Positions 1 to 4,875 of a stretch of DNA of 6,005 nucleotides are shown here, piece by piece. Each line of letters starts with the position of its first letter. The first letter of the stretch is position 1. The notes under the pieces are model-generated. The model was not told the DNA's origin, did no database searches, and was given only the letters and a program-made list of their open reading frames with translations. Origin of the DNA: Tardiphaga sp. (GTDB lineage: Bacteria > Pseudomonadota > Alphaproteobacteria > Rhizobiales > Xanthobacteraceae). The stretch is taken from contig JAQGJF010001103.1 in NCBI GenBank assembly GCA_028290765.1, positions 1-6,005 on the forward strand. The letters run 5' to 3'. The position numbers and the translations under genes were made by a program.

Positions 1-759
1 GCATTCGGCGACCAGCCGGTGGCCAAGTCCCTGGCCGCGGCCGGCCGGATCGACCAGCAACAACCGTAGTTTGGCAACGTCGTCGGAATGCCTGACCAGA
101 AATACCGAGCCGACCTGGGCGCTTCCGATGTCGGCGATCCAGCAGCGCTCGCGCGAGGCGTCGTAGGAGGCGAGGAATTTCGCGGCGATCTCCGCGACCA
201 GCGCCTCGAACGAGGCGTCGAAGCCATATTCGGCGGCATAGAAGGCGCCGTGGCTCTGTACCACCCATCCCATGTCGCCGGGGCGGGGCTCGCGCAATGT
301 GGCGGCAGGCGTCGTATCGGCCGGCCGGTCCAGCAGCCGTTCGATGGTGCCCATGGCCTGAACCAGGTGCTCGCCGCTGCCGGGCGGCAACGCGCTCAGC
401 ATCGCCGCGACATCGTCATGCGAACTGCGGTTGAGCCTGCCGAACGCCTGCCGCCCCTTGGCGGTCAGGCCCAGATCATATTGGCGGCGATCTGCGGCCG
501 AGGCCTTGCGGGTAATCAGTCCCTTGTCCTGGAAATTCTGGACGATCCGGCTCAGATAACCCGCATCGAGCCCCAGTTCCGACCCGATCGTCTTGGCCGA
601 GAGATTGTCGCGATGGGCGAGCTCGTACAGGACCCGCGCCTCGGTGAGCGAGAATGGACTGTCGAGCAGCTGTTGCTCGAGCACGCCGAGCCTTCTTGTA
701 TAGAATCGGTTGAAAGCCCGCACCGCGGCGATCAGGTCGTCGGAAACCAGTTTGGACAT
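1..759 (-). CDS. MarR-GNAT fusion: MarR-type regulator with C-terminal N-acetyltransferase domain (partial, 3' end beyond window)
   Basis: The reading frame is open from ATG 759-757 to base 1, giving 253 residues before the window ends. Residues 1-145 form a MarR winged helix: a helix-turn-helix at about 54-84 (SAKTIGSELGLDAGYLSRIV) followed by a wing with DRRQYDLGLTAKG at 90-102, the usual MarR signature. After a short linker, residues from about 155 form a GNAT domain. The acetyl-CoA loop is visible at 237-250 (DPAGRGQGLGHRLV, R/Q-x-x-G-x-G type). Such fusions usually run to about 300-320 residues, so roughly 50-60 are probably missing. The start is supported by a GAGGTG ribosome-binding site and by the family's usual N-terminus. 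The protein is cytoplasmic, with a DNA-binding half and an acetyl-CoA-dependent transferase half; the small-molecule or protein substrate cannot be read from the sequence. A palindrome in its own promoter suggests autorepression. The gene lies 68 bases downstream of the GT2-like gene on the same strand. Confidence 0.9.
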   Translation of the reverse strand, partial: MSKLVSDDLIAAVRAFNRFYTRRLGVLEQQLLDSPFSLTEARVLYELAHRDNLSAKTIGSELGLDAGYLSRIVQNFQDKGLITRKASAADRRQYDLGLTAKGRQAFGRLNRSSHDDVAAMLSALPPGSGEHLVQAMGTIERLLDRPADTTPAATLREPRPGDMGWVVQSHGAFYAAEYGFDASFEALVAEIAAKFLASYDASRERCWIADIGSAQVGSVFLVRHSDDVAKLRLLLVDPAGRGQGLGHRLVAEC

Positions 760-779
760 TGCGCACCTCGATACTTGCC

Positions 780-808
780 ATAGTCAAACAATTATTTGAC
801 TTTGACAA
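780..808 (-). promoter_or_regulatory. Predicted promoter of the MarR-GNAT gene
   Basis: Read on the minus strand, TTGTCA (808-803) serves as a -35 box. After a 17-base spacer comes GACTAT (785-780) as a weak -10. The palindromic operator fills the spacer, so a bound repressor would block polymerase. The start of transcription would be near 773, leaving a leader of about 14 bases with the GAGGTG ribosome-binding site. The -10 box matches the consensus at only 3 of 6 positions, so the assignment rests mainly on spacing and on the overlap with the operator. Confidence 0.4.
782..806 (-). promoter_or_regulatory. Probable MarR operator: 20-bp near-palindrome plus an extra half-site
   Basis: AGTCAAA (782-788) and TTTGACT (795-801) are perfect inverted repeats. 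The central AATT (790-793) is also symmetric about the same axis, so 9 of 10 base pairs match and only 789/794 breaks the symmetry. A further TTTGAC at 801-806 directly repeats the right half. The site lies 23 bases upstream of the MarR-GNAT ATG, within the spacer of the predicted promoter. AT-rich palindromes of this size in a gene's own promoter are typical of MarR autorepression. That this protein binds here is inference from position and symmetry. Confidence 0.7.
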
Positions 809-827
809 GTATATTTGGCGCGCGCGA

Positions 828-1397
828 TTACGCGACCACGATCCGGCTGCGCAGCAGGGTTCGGGAATTCCGGCCCAGTTGCCGCAGCAGCCGCGCCTCG
901 GAGCGGCGGGCGTCCGGCGCATAGCCGCCGAGCCGTTCATAATGGTCGCGGGCGATCAGCAGCCCCTGATCCGCCGAAGGTCCGGCGATCGTCCTGGCCA
1001 GATATTTGAGCGCGTCGCGCCAACTCGGCTCGGCATAGGGCGAGCGGGCGTAACGAAAGATTCCGGCGCGCGGCCGGCCGGAAATCGACACGCCCTGGAT
1101 GAATTGGGTGGTCTCTTCGATCCAGCCGGAATCGAGCACCGCGCCGGCATGCAGAAACATCAGCCAGGGCGAACGCGCCTGCCGGGCGCCGGCGGCCAGC
1201 GCCGCCGCATGCGATCCCTGGAAGGCGAGAAAACCGCATCCGGCCACATCGGCGACACGTTCGATGACGCCGGTCCCGGCGCGATCGACCAGCAGCACCT
1301 CGCGGATGACGCCGGCGGCAGCGCCCGGCACCAGCGCCGCGAGGGTGGCGACTGCCGGCTGTTCGACGCCTTCGGTGGGAATGATCACGCTCAGCAT
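828..1397 (-). CDS. Short GT2-like glycosyltransferase with degenerate active-site motifs
   Basis: From ATG 1397 the protein has 189 residues and ends with TAA at 830-828. The N-terminus MLSVIIPTEG is the first Rossmann strand of family-2 glycosyltransferases. It is followed by REVLLVDRAG and PWLMFLHAGAVLDSGW, which align by pattern with the nucleotide-binding strands and the metal-binding DXD turn. The DXD is absent here (HAG instead), and the usual C-terminal E-D of the acceptor region reads RRSEARLLRQLG. At under 200 residues it is shorter than most GT2 enzymes and has no membrane segments, so it is probably cytosolic. The frame is also open to a TTG at 1427, which would add ten residues (SFAKVSKPP after the initiator). 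I prefer the ATG because the domain starts there, although neither start has a strong Shine-Dalgarno. It could be a sugar transferase of an unusual subgroup or a non-catalytic relative; the substrate is unknown. It diverges from the radical SAM gene. Confidence 0.7.
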   Translation of the reverse strand: MLSVIIPTEGVEQPAVATLAALVPGAAAGVIREVLLVDRAGTGVIERVADVAGCGFLAFQGSHAAALAAGARQARSPWLMFLHAGAVLDSGWIEETTQFIQGVSISGRPRAGIFRYARSPYAEPSWRDALKYLARTIAGPSADQGLLIARDHYERLGGYAPDARRSEARLLRQLGRNSRTLLRSRIVVA

Positions 1398-1436
1398 GGG
1401 AGGCTTGGAAACCTTCGCAAACGACAAAACGCCGCA

Positions 1437-1465
1437 CTGTTAGCATCTTGTCACAATCAAATCAG
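1437..1465 (-). promoter_or_regulatory. Weak candidate promoter for the GT2-like gene
   Basis: On the minus strand, CTGATT (1465-1460), a 17-base spacer and TAACAG (1442-1437) fit a -35/-10 arrangement, each with only a partial match to consensus. Transcription would begin near 1430, three bases before the alternative TTG start and about 33 before the preferred ATG. Support is positional only. Confidence 0.2.
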
Positions 1466-1529
1466 CCGCGCCGATGCAGCTTTTTCGGGCAATTCCGGCG
1501 GCAGTTTTCCGTCGCCTGCCGACGCACGG

Positions 1530-1546
1530 AATTTATCAGCTAAATT
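1530..1546. promoter_or_regulatory. AT-rich inverted repeat in the divergent intergenic region
   Basis: AATTTA (1530-1535) and TAAATT (1541-1546) are perfect inverted repeats around the 5-base centre TCAGC. The repeat sits in the most AT-rich stretch between the two divergent genes, just upstream of the predicted -35 box of the radical SAM gene (1554). This is a position where an activator or repressor could bind. No protein can be assigned, and a 6-bp AT-only repeat could arise by chance. Confidence 0.25.
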
Positions 1547-1553
1547 AATGTTC

Positions 1554-1581
1554 TTGATTTGTTCTGATCGGTTGCTATGTT
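1554..1581 (+). promoter_or_regulatory. Predicted promoter of the radical SAM gene
   Basis: TTGATT (1554-1559) and TATGTT (1576-1581) each match the sigma-70 consensus at 4 of 6 positions and are separated by 16 bases. Transcription would start around 1587-1589, essentially at the ATG at 1588, which predicts a leaderless or nearly leaderless mRNA. A GANTC sequence (GAGTC, 1582-1586), the target of the alphaproteobacterial methylase CcrM, lies between the -10 box and the ATG. It may be coincidental. Confidence 0.45.
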
Positions 1582-1587
1582 GAGTCC

Positions 1588-2745
1588 ATGAGACGCATCG
1601 CTGCCCTCAAGCACCCGCCGGTCACGGCGCCCTCCGAGCCGGCGGGTGCGCCTTCTCCCTTTCCCGAAATCGAGGTCGCGATCGAGCGGGATCGCCGCCA
1701 TGGCCGCGGCGCCCAATCCAACGCCAGCGGCCGGTTCGAGGCCGAGGCGCGCGTCAGTTTCGACGACGGCTGGCAGAGCCTCGAAGAGCTGCCGCCGTTC
1801 AAGACCACGGTCGCGCTCGACACCGCGCGCAAGGTCATCACCCGCAACGATTCGCCGGACATCGGCTTCGACCGTTCGATCAATCCCTATCGCGGCTGCG
1901 AGCATGGCTGCGTGTATTGCTTCGCGCGCCCGACCCACGCTTTTCTCGGCCTGTCGCCGGGTCTCGATTTCGAATCCAAACTGTTCGCCAAGCCCGATGC
2001 GCCGGCGCTGCTGGAAAAGGAACTGGCGGCGCAGGATTACGAGCCGCGAATGATCGCGATCGGCACCAATACCGATCCCTATCAGCCGATCGAGCGCGAG
2101 CGCAAAATCATGCGCGGGATTCTCGAAGTGCTGGAACGGACCGGTCATCCGGTCGGCATCGTCACCAAATCGGCGCTGGTGGCGCGCGACATCGACATTC
2201 TGGCGCGGATGGCCAAGCGCAATCTGGCCAAGGTGGCGTTGTCGGTGACCACGCTCGATCCAAAGCTCGCCCGCACCATGGAGCCGCGGGCCTCGACGCC
2301 GGCCAAACGGCTGGAGGCGCTGCGGCAATTGTCCGAGGCCGGCATTCCGACCACGGTGATGGTGGCGCCGGTGATCCCGGCGCTGAACGATGCCGAGATC
2401 GAGCGCATTCTCGACGCCGCTGCCCATGCCGGCGTCAAGGAAGCGAGCTATGTGCTGCTGCGCCTGCCGCTCGAGGTCCGCGATCTGTTTCGCGAATGGC
2501 TGATGGCCAACTACCCCGACCGCTATCGCCACGTCTTCACACTGATCCGCGACATGCGCGGCGGCCGCGATTACGATTCGCAGTGGGGCACGCGCATGAA
2601 AGGCACCGGCCCGATGGCCTGGATGATTGGACGACGATTTGAAATCGCCTGCGCCAAACTCGGCCTCAACAAACGGCGCTCGAAACTGACCACAGATCAT
2701 TTCGCGCGGCCGAAGCGCAGCGGCCAGCAGTTGGATTTGTTCTAG
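1588..2745 (+). CDS. PA0069-family radical SAM protein (SplB-like, COG1533 type)
   Basis: This is a 385-residue protein. Residues 95-117 carry the radical SAM cluster motif in the context INPYRGCEHGCVYCFARPTH, with C104, C108 and C111 (CxxxCxxC) expected to bind the [4Fe-4S] cluster that cleaves S-adenosylmethionine. Ahead of it come RGRGAQSNASGRFE (40-53) and FDRSINPYRGC, hallmarks of the PA0069 branch related to spore photoproduct lyase. The TIM-barrel continues with IGTNTDPYQPIER and VTKSALVARDIDIL. Its reaction is not established; the 'DNA repair photolyase' label often given comes from homology only. The last five residues, QLDLF (381-385), match the beta-sliding-clamp-binding consensus. 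The ATG at 1588 is the only start codon between the in-frame stop at 1555-1557 and the conserved region. It lacks a clear ribosome-binding site and may be leaderless. The protein is probably cytoplasmic. Downstream lie a REP-like pair and the VOC gene. Confidence 0.93.
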   Translation: MRRIAALKHPPVTAPSEPAGAPSPFPEIEVAIERDRRHGRGAQSNASGRFEAEARVSFDDGWQSLEELPPFKTTVALDTARKVITRNDSPDIGFDRSINPYRGCEHGCVYCFARPTHAFLGLSPGLDFESKLFAKPDAPALLEKELAAQDYEPRMIAIGTNTDPYQPIERERKIMRGILEVLERTGHPVGIVTKSALVARDIDILARMAKRNLAKVALSVTTLDPKLARTMEPRASTPAKRLEALRQLSEAGIPTTVMVAPVIPALNDAEIERILDAAAHAGVKEASYVLLRLPLEVRDLFREWLMANYPDRYRHVFTLIRDMRGGRDYDSQWGTRMKGTGPMAWMIGRRFEIACAKLGLNKRRSKLTTDHFARPKRSGQQLDLF

Positions 2746-2778
2746 TGTGACGGAACGCGAGCAACCAAAGGGCAGTTC

Positions 2779-2862
2779 GTAGCCCGGATGAGCGCAGCGA
2801 CATCCGGGGTGGCCTATCGACCGTGGCGTCCCGGATATCGCTGCGTTCATCCGGGCTTCTAC
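2779..2862. repeat. Inverted pair of REP-like palindromes (BIME-type element)
   Basis: The left unit (2779-2808) begins GTAGCCCGGATGAGCGCAGC and ends ATCCGGG. The right unit (2830-2862) is its inverse complement, beginning CCCGGATATCGC and ending CATCCGGGCTTCTAC. Over the 28-base core (2781-2808) the two arms differ at two positions, and the right arm has three extra bases near its outer end. Each unit also carries its own CCCGGAT...ATCCGGG palindrome, which is the REP layout. The arms are separated by 21 bases. I recall this consensus as a dispersed intergenic repeat of Bradyrhizobium-like genomes. In RNA it would fold into a long hairpin between the radical SAM stop codon and the VOC ribosome-binding site. 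It has no T-run, so it is not a classical terminator, but it could protect the upstream mRNA end or reduce read-through. Confidence 0.8.
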
Positions 2863-2884
2863 GGATCGATACCGAGGAGTGACC

Positions 2885-3340
2885 ATGAACAATCAGTTGC
2901 CGGCGCCGGTGGCGCGCTTGACTGTCATTACGCTGGGTGTCCGCGACATGCGCACCAGCATCGCATTTTATGAAGCGCTGGGTTTCGCGCGAAAATTTCG
3001 GGCGACAGGTGAAGAAGTGGCGTTCTTCGAGACCGGCGGCGCCGTGATCGGGCTTTATCCGTGGTCGAAGCTCGCGCTGGATGCTGCCCTGCCCGATCAG
3101 CCGCGTCCAATTGCCTTTCGCGGGGTGACGCTGGCCTGGAATTGCCGCACCACCGACGAGGTCGATGCGGTGCTGGCGTTTGCCGTGGCCAGCGGCGCCG
3201 CGTTGCTGAAGGCCGCGCACCGGACTGACTATGGCGGCTATTCGGGATATTTTGCCGATCCGGACGGCCATCCCTGGGAAGTCGTGGTCGCTCCGGGCAT
3301 CGAAGTCGGCGACGACCGGCGGGTTCACCTGCCGGACTGA
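2885..3340 (+). CDS. VOC-superfamily protein (glyoxalase/bleomycin-resistance fold), probable atypical metal site
   Basis: This is a 151-residue protein with the paired beta-alpha-beta-beta-beta modules of the vicinal oxygen chelate fold. Module one runs from about 11 to 60 (VITLGVRDMRTSIAFYEALGF, then ETGGAVIGLYP). Module two runs from about 80 to 137 and ends YFADPDGHPWEVVVAPG, the usual VOC C-terminal motif. By hand alignment with glyoxalase I, only the last metal ligand (E132) is kept. The first ligand position is V14/I15 and the mid-domain Glu position is G56, so a glyoxalase I reaction is unlikely. A binding protein or an unusual enzyme is more plausible. The ATG at 2885 is chosen because GAGGAG (2874-2879) lies five bases upstream; a GTG at 2879 in the same frame overlaps that site. 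The gene follows the REP-like pair directly, and no separate promoter was seen, so read-through from the radical SAM gene is possible. The substrate is unknown. Confidence 0.85.
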   Translation: MNNQLPAPVARLTVITLGVRDMRTSIAFYEALGFARKFRATGEEVAFFETGGAVIGLYPWSKLALDAALPDQPRPIAFRGVTLAWNCRTTDEVDAVLAFAVASGAALLKAAHRTDYGGYSGYFADPDGHPWEVVVAPGIEVGDDRRVHLPD

Positions 3341-3403
3341 GCGGCGCCTCTTGCCGGCCGGCAGCAACTTTCCTTGTCGCTTGAATTGCCGTATGGCCAA
3401 GCG

Positions 3404-3970
3404 ATGAGTGAAACTCGCGCTCCGCTCAAAAATCCCATGGTCATCGCCACGACGCCGCGCCTGATCCTGCGTTCGGCAACCGAAAGCGATATTCCGATTC
3501 TTCACGAGCGGGTTTTTGGCGATCCCGAGGTCATGCGCCTGACCTTTGACGGCGTTCCCATGACGCCGGAGGAATCTGAAGACTTCATGCGCAAATACTT
3601 CACGTTCGGCGACAGCCTTGTCGGCATTGCCACGCTGACCGAGAGGTCCGACGGCGAAATCATCGGATTTTCCGGCCTGTTTCCGTGCGACCTGCTCGGC
3701 GTCGCCGACTTCGAAATTGGATTCGTGCTCGCCCGTCGCGCCTGGGGCCGCGGGATCGCCACCGAGATCGGCAAGGCGCAACTCGAGCTCGGATTCGGCC
3801 GGCTCAACTGCGGCAGGTTGCTGGGGCTGGCGGAGCCCAGAAATGCCGCGTCGATCCGCGCCTTGGGCAAGCTGGGGATGCGATACCTCAAGGACATCAC
3901 CAAACCTGCCGGCGGGGATCGCAGCATTTTCGTCATCGAAGCCTCGGAGTGGGCGCGGCGCTCTGAATAG
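3404..3970 (+). CDS. GNAT-family N-acetyltransferase, RimJ/RimL-like (Acetyltransf_3 type)
   Basis: This is a 188-residue protein, a usual size for the family. [18 protein letters not shown] (16-33) is the typical first strand and helix of RimJ/RimL-like acetyltransferases. [19 protein letters not shown] (103-121) contains the acetyl-CoA pyrophosphate loop R112-x-x-G115-x-G117. [16 protein letters not shown] (144-159) is the characteristic Asn-containing helix followed by the Gly-Met turn. It would transfer acetyl from acetyl-CoA to an amine, either a protein N-terminus or a small molecule. The acceptor cannot be predicted, and no rim symbol is justified. The ATG at 3404 is preferred. A TTG at 3374 in frame would add ten residues, and an ATG at 3438 would remove eleven; none has a good Shine-Dalgarno. 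It lies 63 bases after the VOC gene and 58 before rnhB, on the same strand. Confidence 0.88.
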   Translation: MSETRAPLKNPMVIATTPRLILRSATESDIPILHERVFGDPEVMRLTFDGVPMTPEESEDFMRKYFTFGDSLVGIATLTERSDGEIIGFSGLFPCDLLGVADFEIGFVLARRAWGRGIATEIGKAQLELGFGRLNCGRLLGLAEPRNAASIRALGKLGMRYLKDITKPAGGDRSIFVIEASEWARRSE

Positions 3971-3980
3971 CGGGCATGAT

Positions 3981-3993
3981 CCGGAATTTCCGG
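3981..3993. promoter_or_regulatory. 13-bp palindrome upstream of rnhB
   Basis: CCGGAA and TTCCGG flank a single central T, a perfect 6-bp inverted repeat between the GNAT stop codon and the rnhB ATG. The loop would be too small for an RNA hairpin, so if it has a function it would be as a protein-binding DNA site. No accompanying -35/-10 was found and the significance is uncertain. Confidence 0.2.
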
Positions 3994-4028
3994 TTGCGCG
4001 GCCGGACCGGCTTCCGCACCCTTACGCA

Positions 4029-4766
4029 ATGATTCGCGAAAAATCCCAGCCAGGTTCCCCAAAGCCCCGCAATGGCGTGATCGCGGTCGCGCCGCCGAGT
4101 TTTCGGCGCGAGCGCGCGCTGATCAAACGCGGCGTCTGGCCGGTGGCCGGCTGCGACGAGGCCGGGCGCGGCCCGTTGGCCGGCCCGGTGGTGGCAGCGG
4201 CGGTGGTGCTCGATCCGAAGCGTATTCCGAAGGGAATGGACGATTCCAAGCGGCTGACCGCCGACAAGCGCGAGGAATTGTTCGAGGAAATCTGCGCCAC
4301 GGCGTCGTTCGCGGTGGCTTTCGCGTCCCCGGCGCGGATCGACCGGGACAATATCCTGCGGGCATCGCTGTGGGCGCTGGCGCGGGCGGTGCATGCATTG
4401 CCGCAGATGCCAAGGCATGTGTTTGTCGACGGCCGCGACCGGATCGAGGTGCCTTGCGAATGCGACGCCGTGATCGGTGGCGATGGCCTGGTGCTGTCGA
4501 TCGCAGCCGCGTCGATCATCGCAAAAGTCTCGCGCGACCGCCTGATGTGCCAACTGGCCCAGGACTGCCCCGGCTACGGTTTCGACTCCCACAAAGGCTA
4601 TGGCGTTCCCGAGCATCTCGATGCGCTCAAAAGGCTGGGCCCGACCGTGTACCATCGCCGTTTCTTTGCGCCGGTCGTCGCGGCCCGCGAGCAGCACGAG
4701 GCCAGAACCATGGCCGGCGACCTGATTCGCGTGGAAACCCAGCTGACCGTCGAAGCCTCGGCCTGA
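4029..4766 (+). CDS. rnhB: Ribonuclease HII
   Basis: This 245-residue protein cuts the RNA strand of RNA-DNA hybrids and nicks at single ribonucleotides misincorporated in DNA, starting ribonucleotide excision repair in the cytoplasm. All family motifs are present. [14 protein letters not shown] (41-54) supplies D43 and E44. DDSKRLT follows at 71-77, and VFVDG supplies D134. GGDG supplies D152, spaced from D134 exactly as D126 is from D108 in the E. coli enzyme. [14 protein letters not shown] (157-170) and [10 protein letters not shown] (183-192) complete the pattern. About 27 basic residues precede the catalytic core compared with E. coli, an extension I regard as normal for rhizobial orthologues. 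The ATG at 4029 fits that N-terminus (MIREKS) but has no evident Shine-Dalgarno. The open frame continues upstream to 3717 only by overlapping the GNAT gene. Expression may depend on read-through from upstream genes. Confidence 0.96.
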   Translation: MIREKSQPGSPKPRNGVIAVAPPSFRRERALIKRGVWPVAGCDEAGRGPLAGPVVAAAVVLDPKRIPKGMDDSKRLTADKREELFEEICATASFAVAFASPARIDRDNILRASLWALARAVHALPQMPRHVFVDGRDRIEVPCECDAVIGGDGLVLSIAAASIIAKVSRDRLMCQLAQDCPGYGFDSHKGYGVPEHLDALKRLGPTVYHRRFFAPVVAAREQHEARTMAGDLIRVETQLTVEASA

Positions 4767-4776
4767 ACCGCGAGGC
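4755..4776 (+). other. Small stem-loop spanning the rnhB stop codon
   Basis: GCCTCG (4755-4760) and CGAGGC (4771-4776) are perfect inverted repeats, with the rnhB TGA (4764-4766) in the 10-base loop. No T-run follows, so it is not a standard intrinsic terminator. It might mark the end of the rnhB transcript or be chance in GC-rich DNA. Confidence 0.25.
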
Positions 4777-4817
4777 CAACGGCGAGGTCAGCGGATCGGG
4801 GCCGCCGGCCAAGTTGG

Positions 4818-4846
4818 TTGCCTGATCGGCTCATGCGCTCTATCAG
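4818..4846 (+). promoter_or_regulatory. Predicted promoter of the family-39 glycosyltransferase gene
   Basis: TTGCCT (4818-4823) and TATCAG (4841-4846) each match the sigma-70 consensus at 4 of 6 positions with the ideal 17-base spacing. Transcription from near 4853 would leave a leader of about 23 bases before the ATG at 4876. The gap of 109 bases after rnhB, the largest in the plus-strand run apart from the repeat region, also favours independent expression. Confidence 0.4.
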
Positions 4847-4875
4847 GTTCGGACAGGACCTCCGCCAGGCGTTTG

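Noticed and set aside
802..830. Plus-strand promoter starting with a perfect TTGACA (802-807)
   Set aside because: No -10-like sequence occurs at the right distance (the region is GGCGCGCGCG), and no plus-strand gene follows. The hexamer is explained as part of the MarR operator half-sites.
88..1583. Two long plus-strand open frames (88-783 and 759-1583)
   Set aside because: They are antisense to the MarR-GNAT and GT2-like genes, whose translations carry recognisable domains. The plus-strand translations have none.
2779..2862. Intrinsic terminator after the radical SAM gene
   Set aside because: The hairpin is strong but lacks a T-run, and its paired-REP layout fits a dispersed repeat better than a terminator.
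1540..2892. A 450-codon open frame on the minus strand opposite the radical SAM gene
   Set aside because: It is low-complexity, rich in Arg/His/Gly/Ala and shows no domain. The plus-strand frame has a clear CxxxCxxC radical SAM domain, so the minus frame is a GC-driven shadow.
3352..3363. Palindrome TGCCGGCCGGCA between the VOC and GNAT genes as a terminator
   Set aside because: As RNA it gives only a 4-bp stem with a GGCC loop, followed by a pyrimidine-mixed tract rather than a T-run. It is too weak to call.
2666..3781. A 371-codon minus-strand open frame across the VOC and GNAT genes
   Set aside because: It crosses the REP-like repeat and two recognisable plus-strand genes, and its translation shows no family signature.
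3717..4028. Upstream extension of the rnhB frame to 3717
   Set aside because: This part overlaps the conserved acetyl-CoA motif of the GNAT gene in another frame and does not resemble RNase HII. ATG 4029 fits the family N-terminus.
4738..4763. A second possible clamp-binding motif, QLTVE, near the RNase HII C-terminus
   Set aside because: It lacks the hydrophobic LF-type end of the consensus and is not at the extreme C-terminus, so it does not meet the motif.
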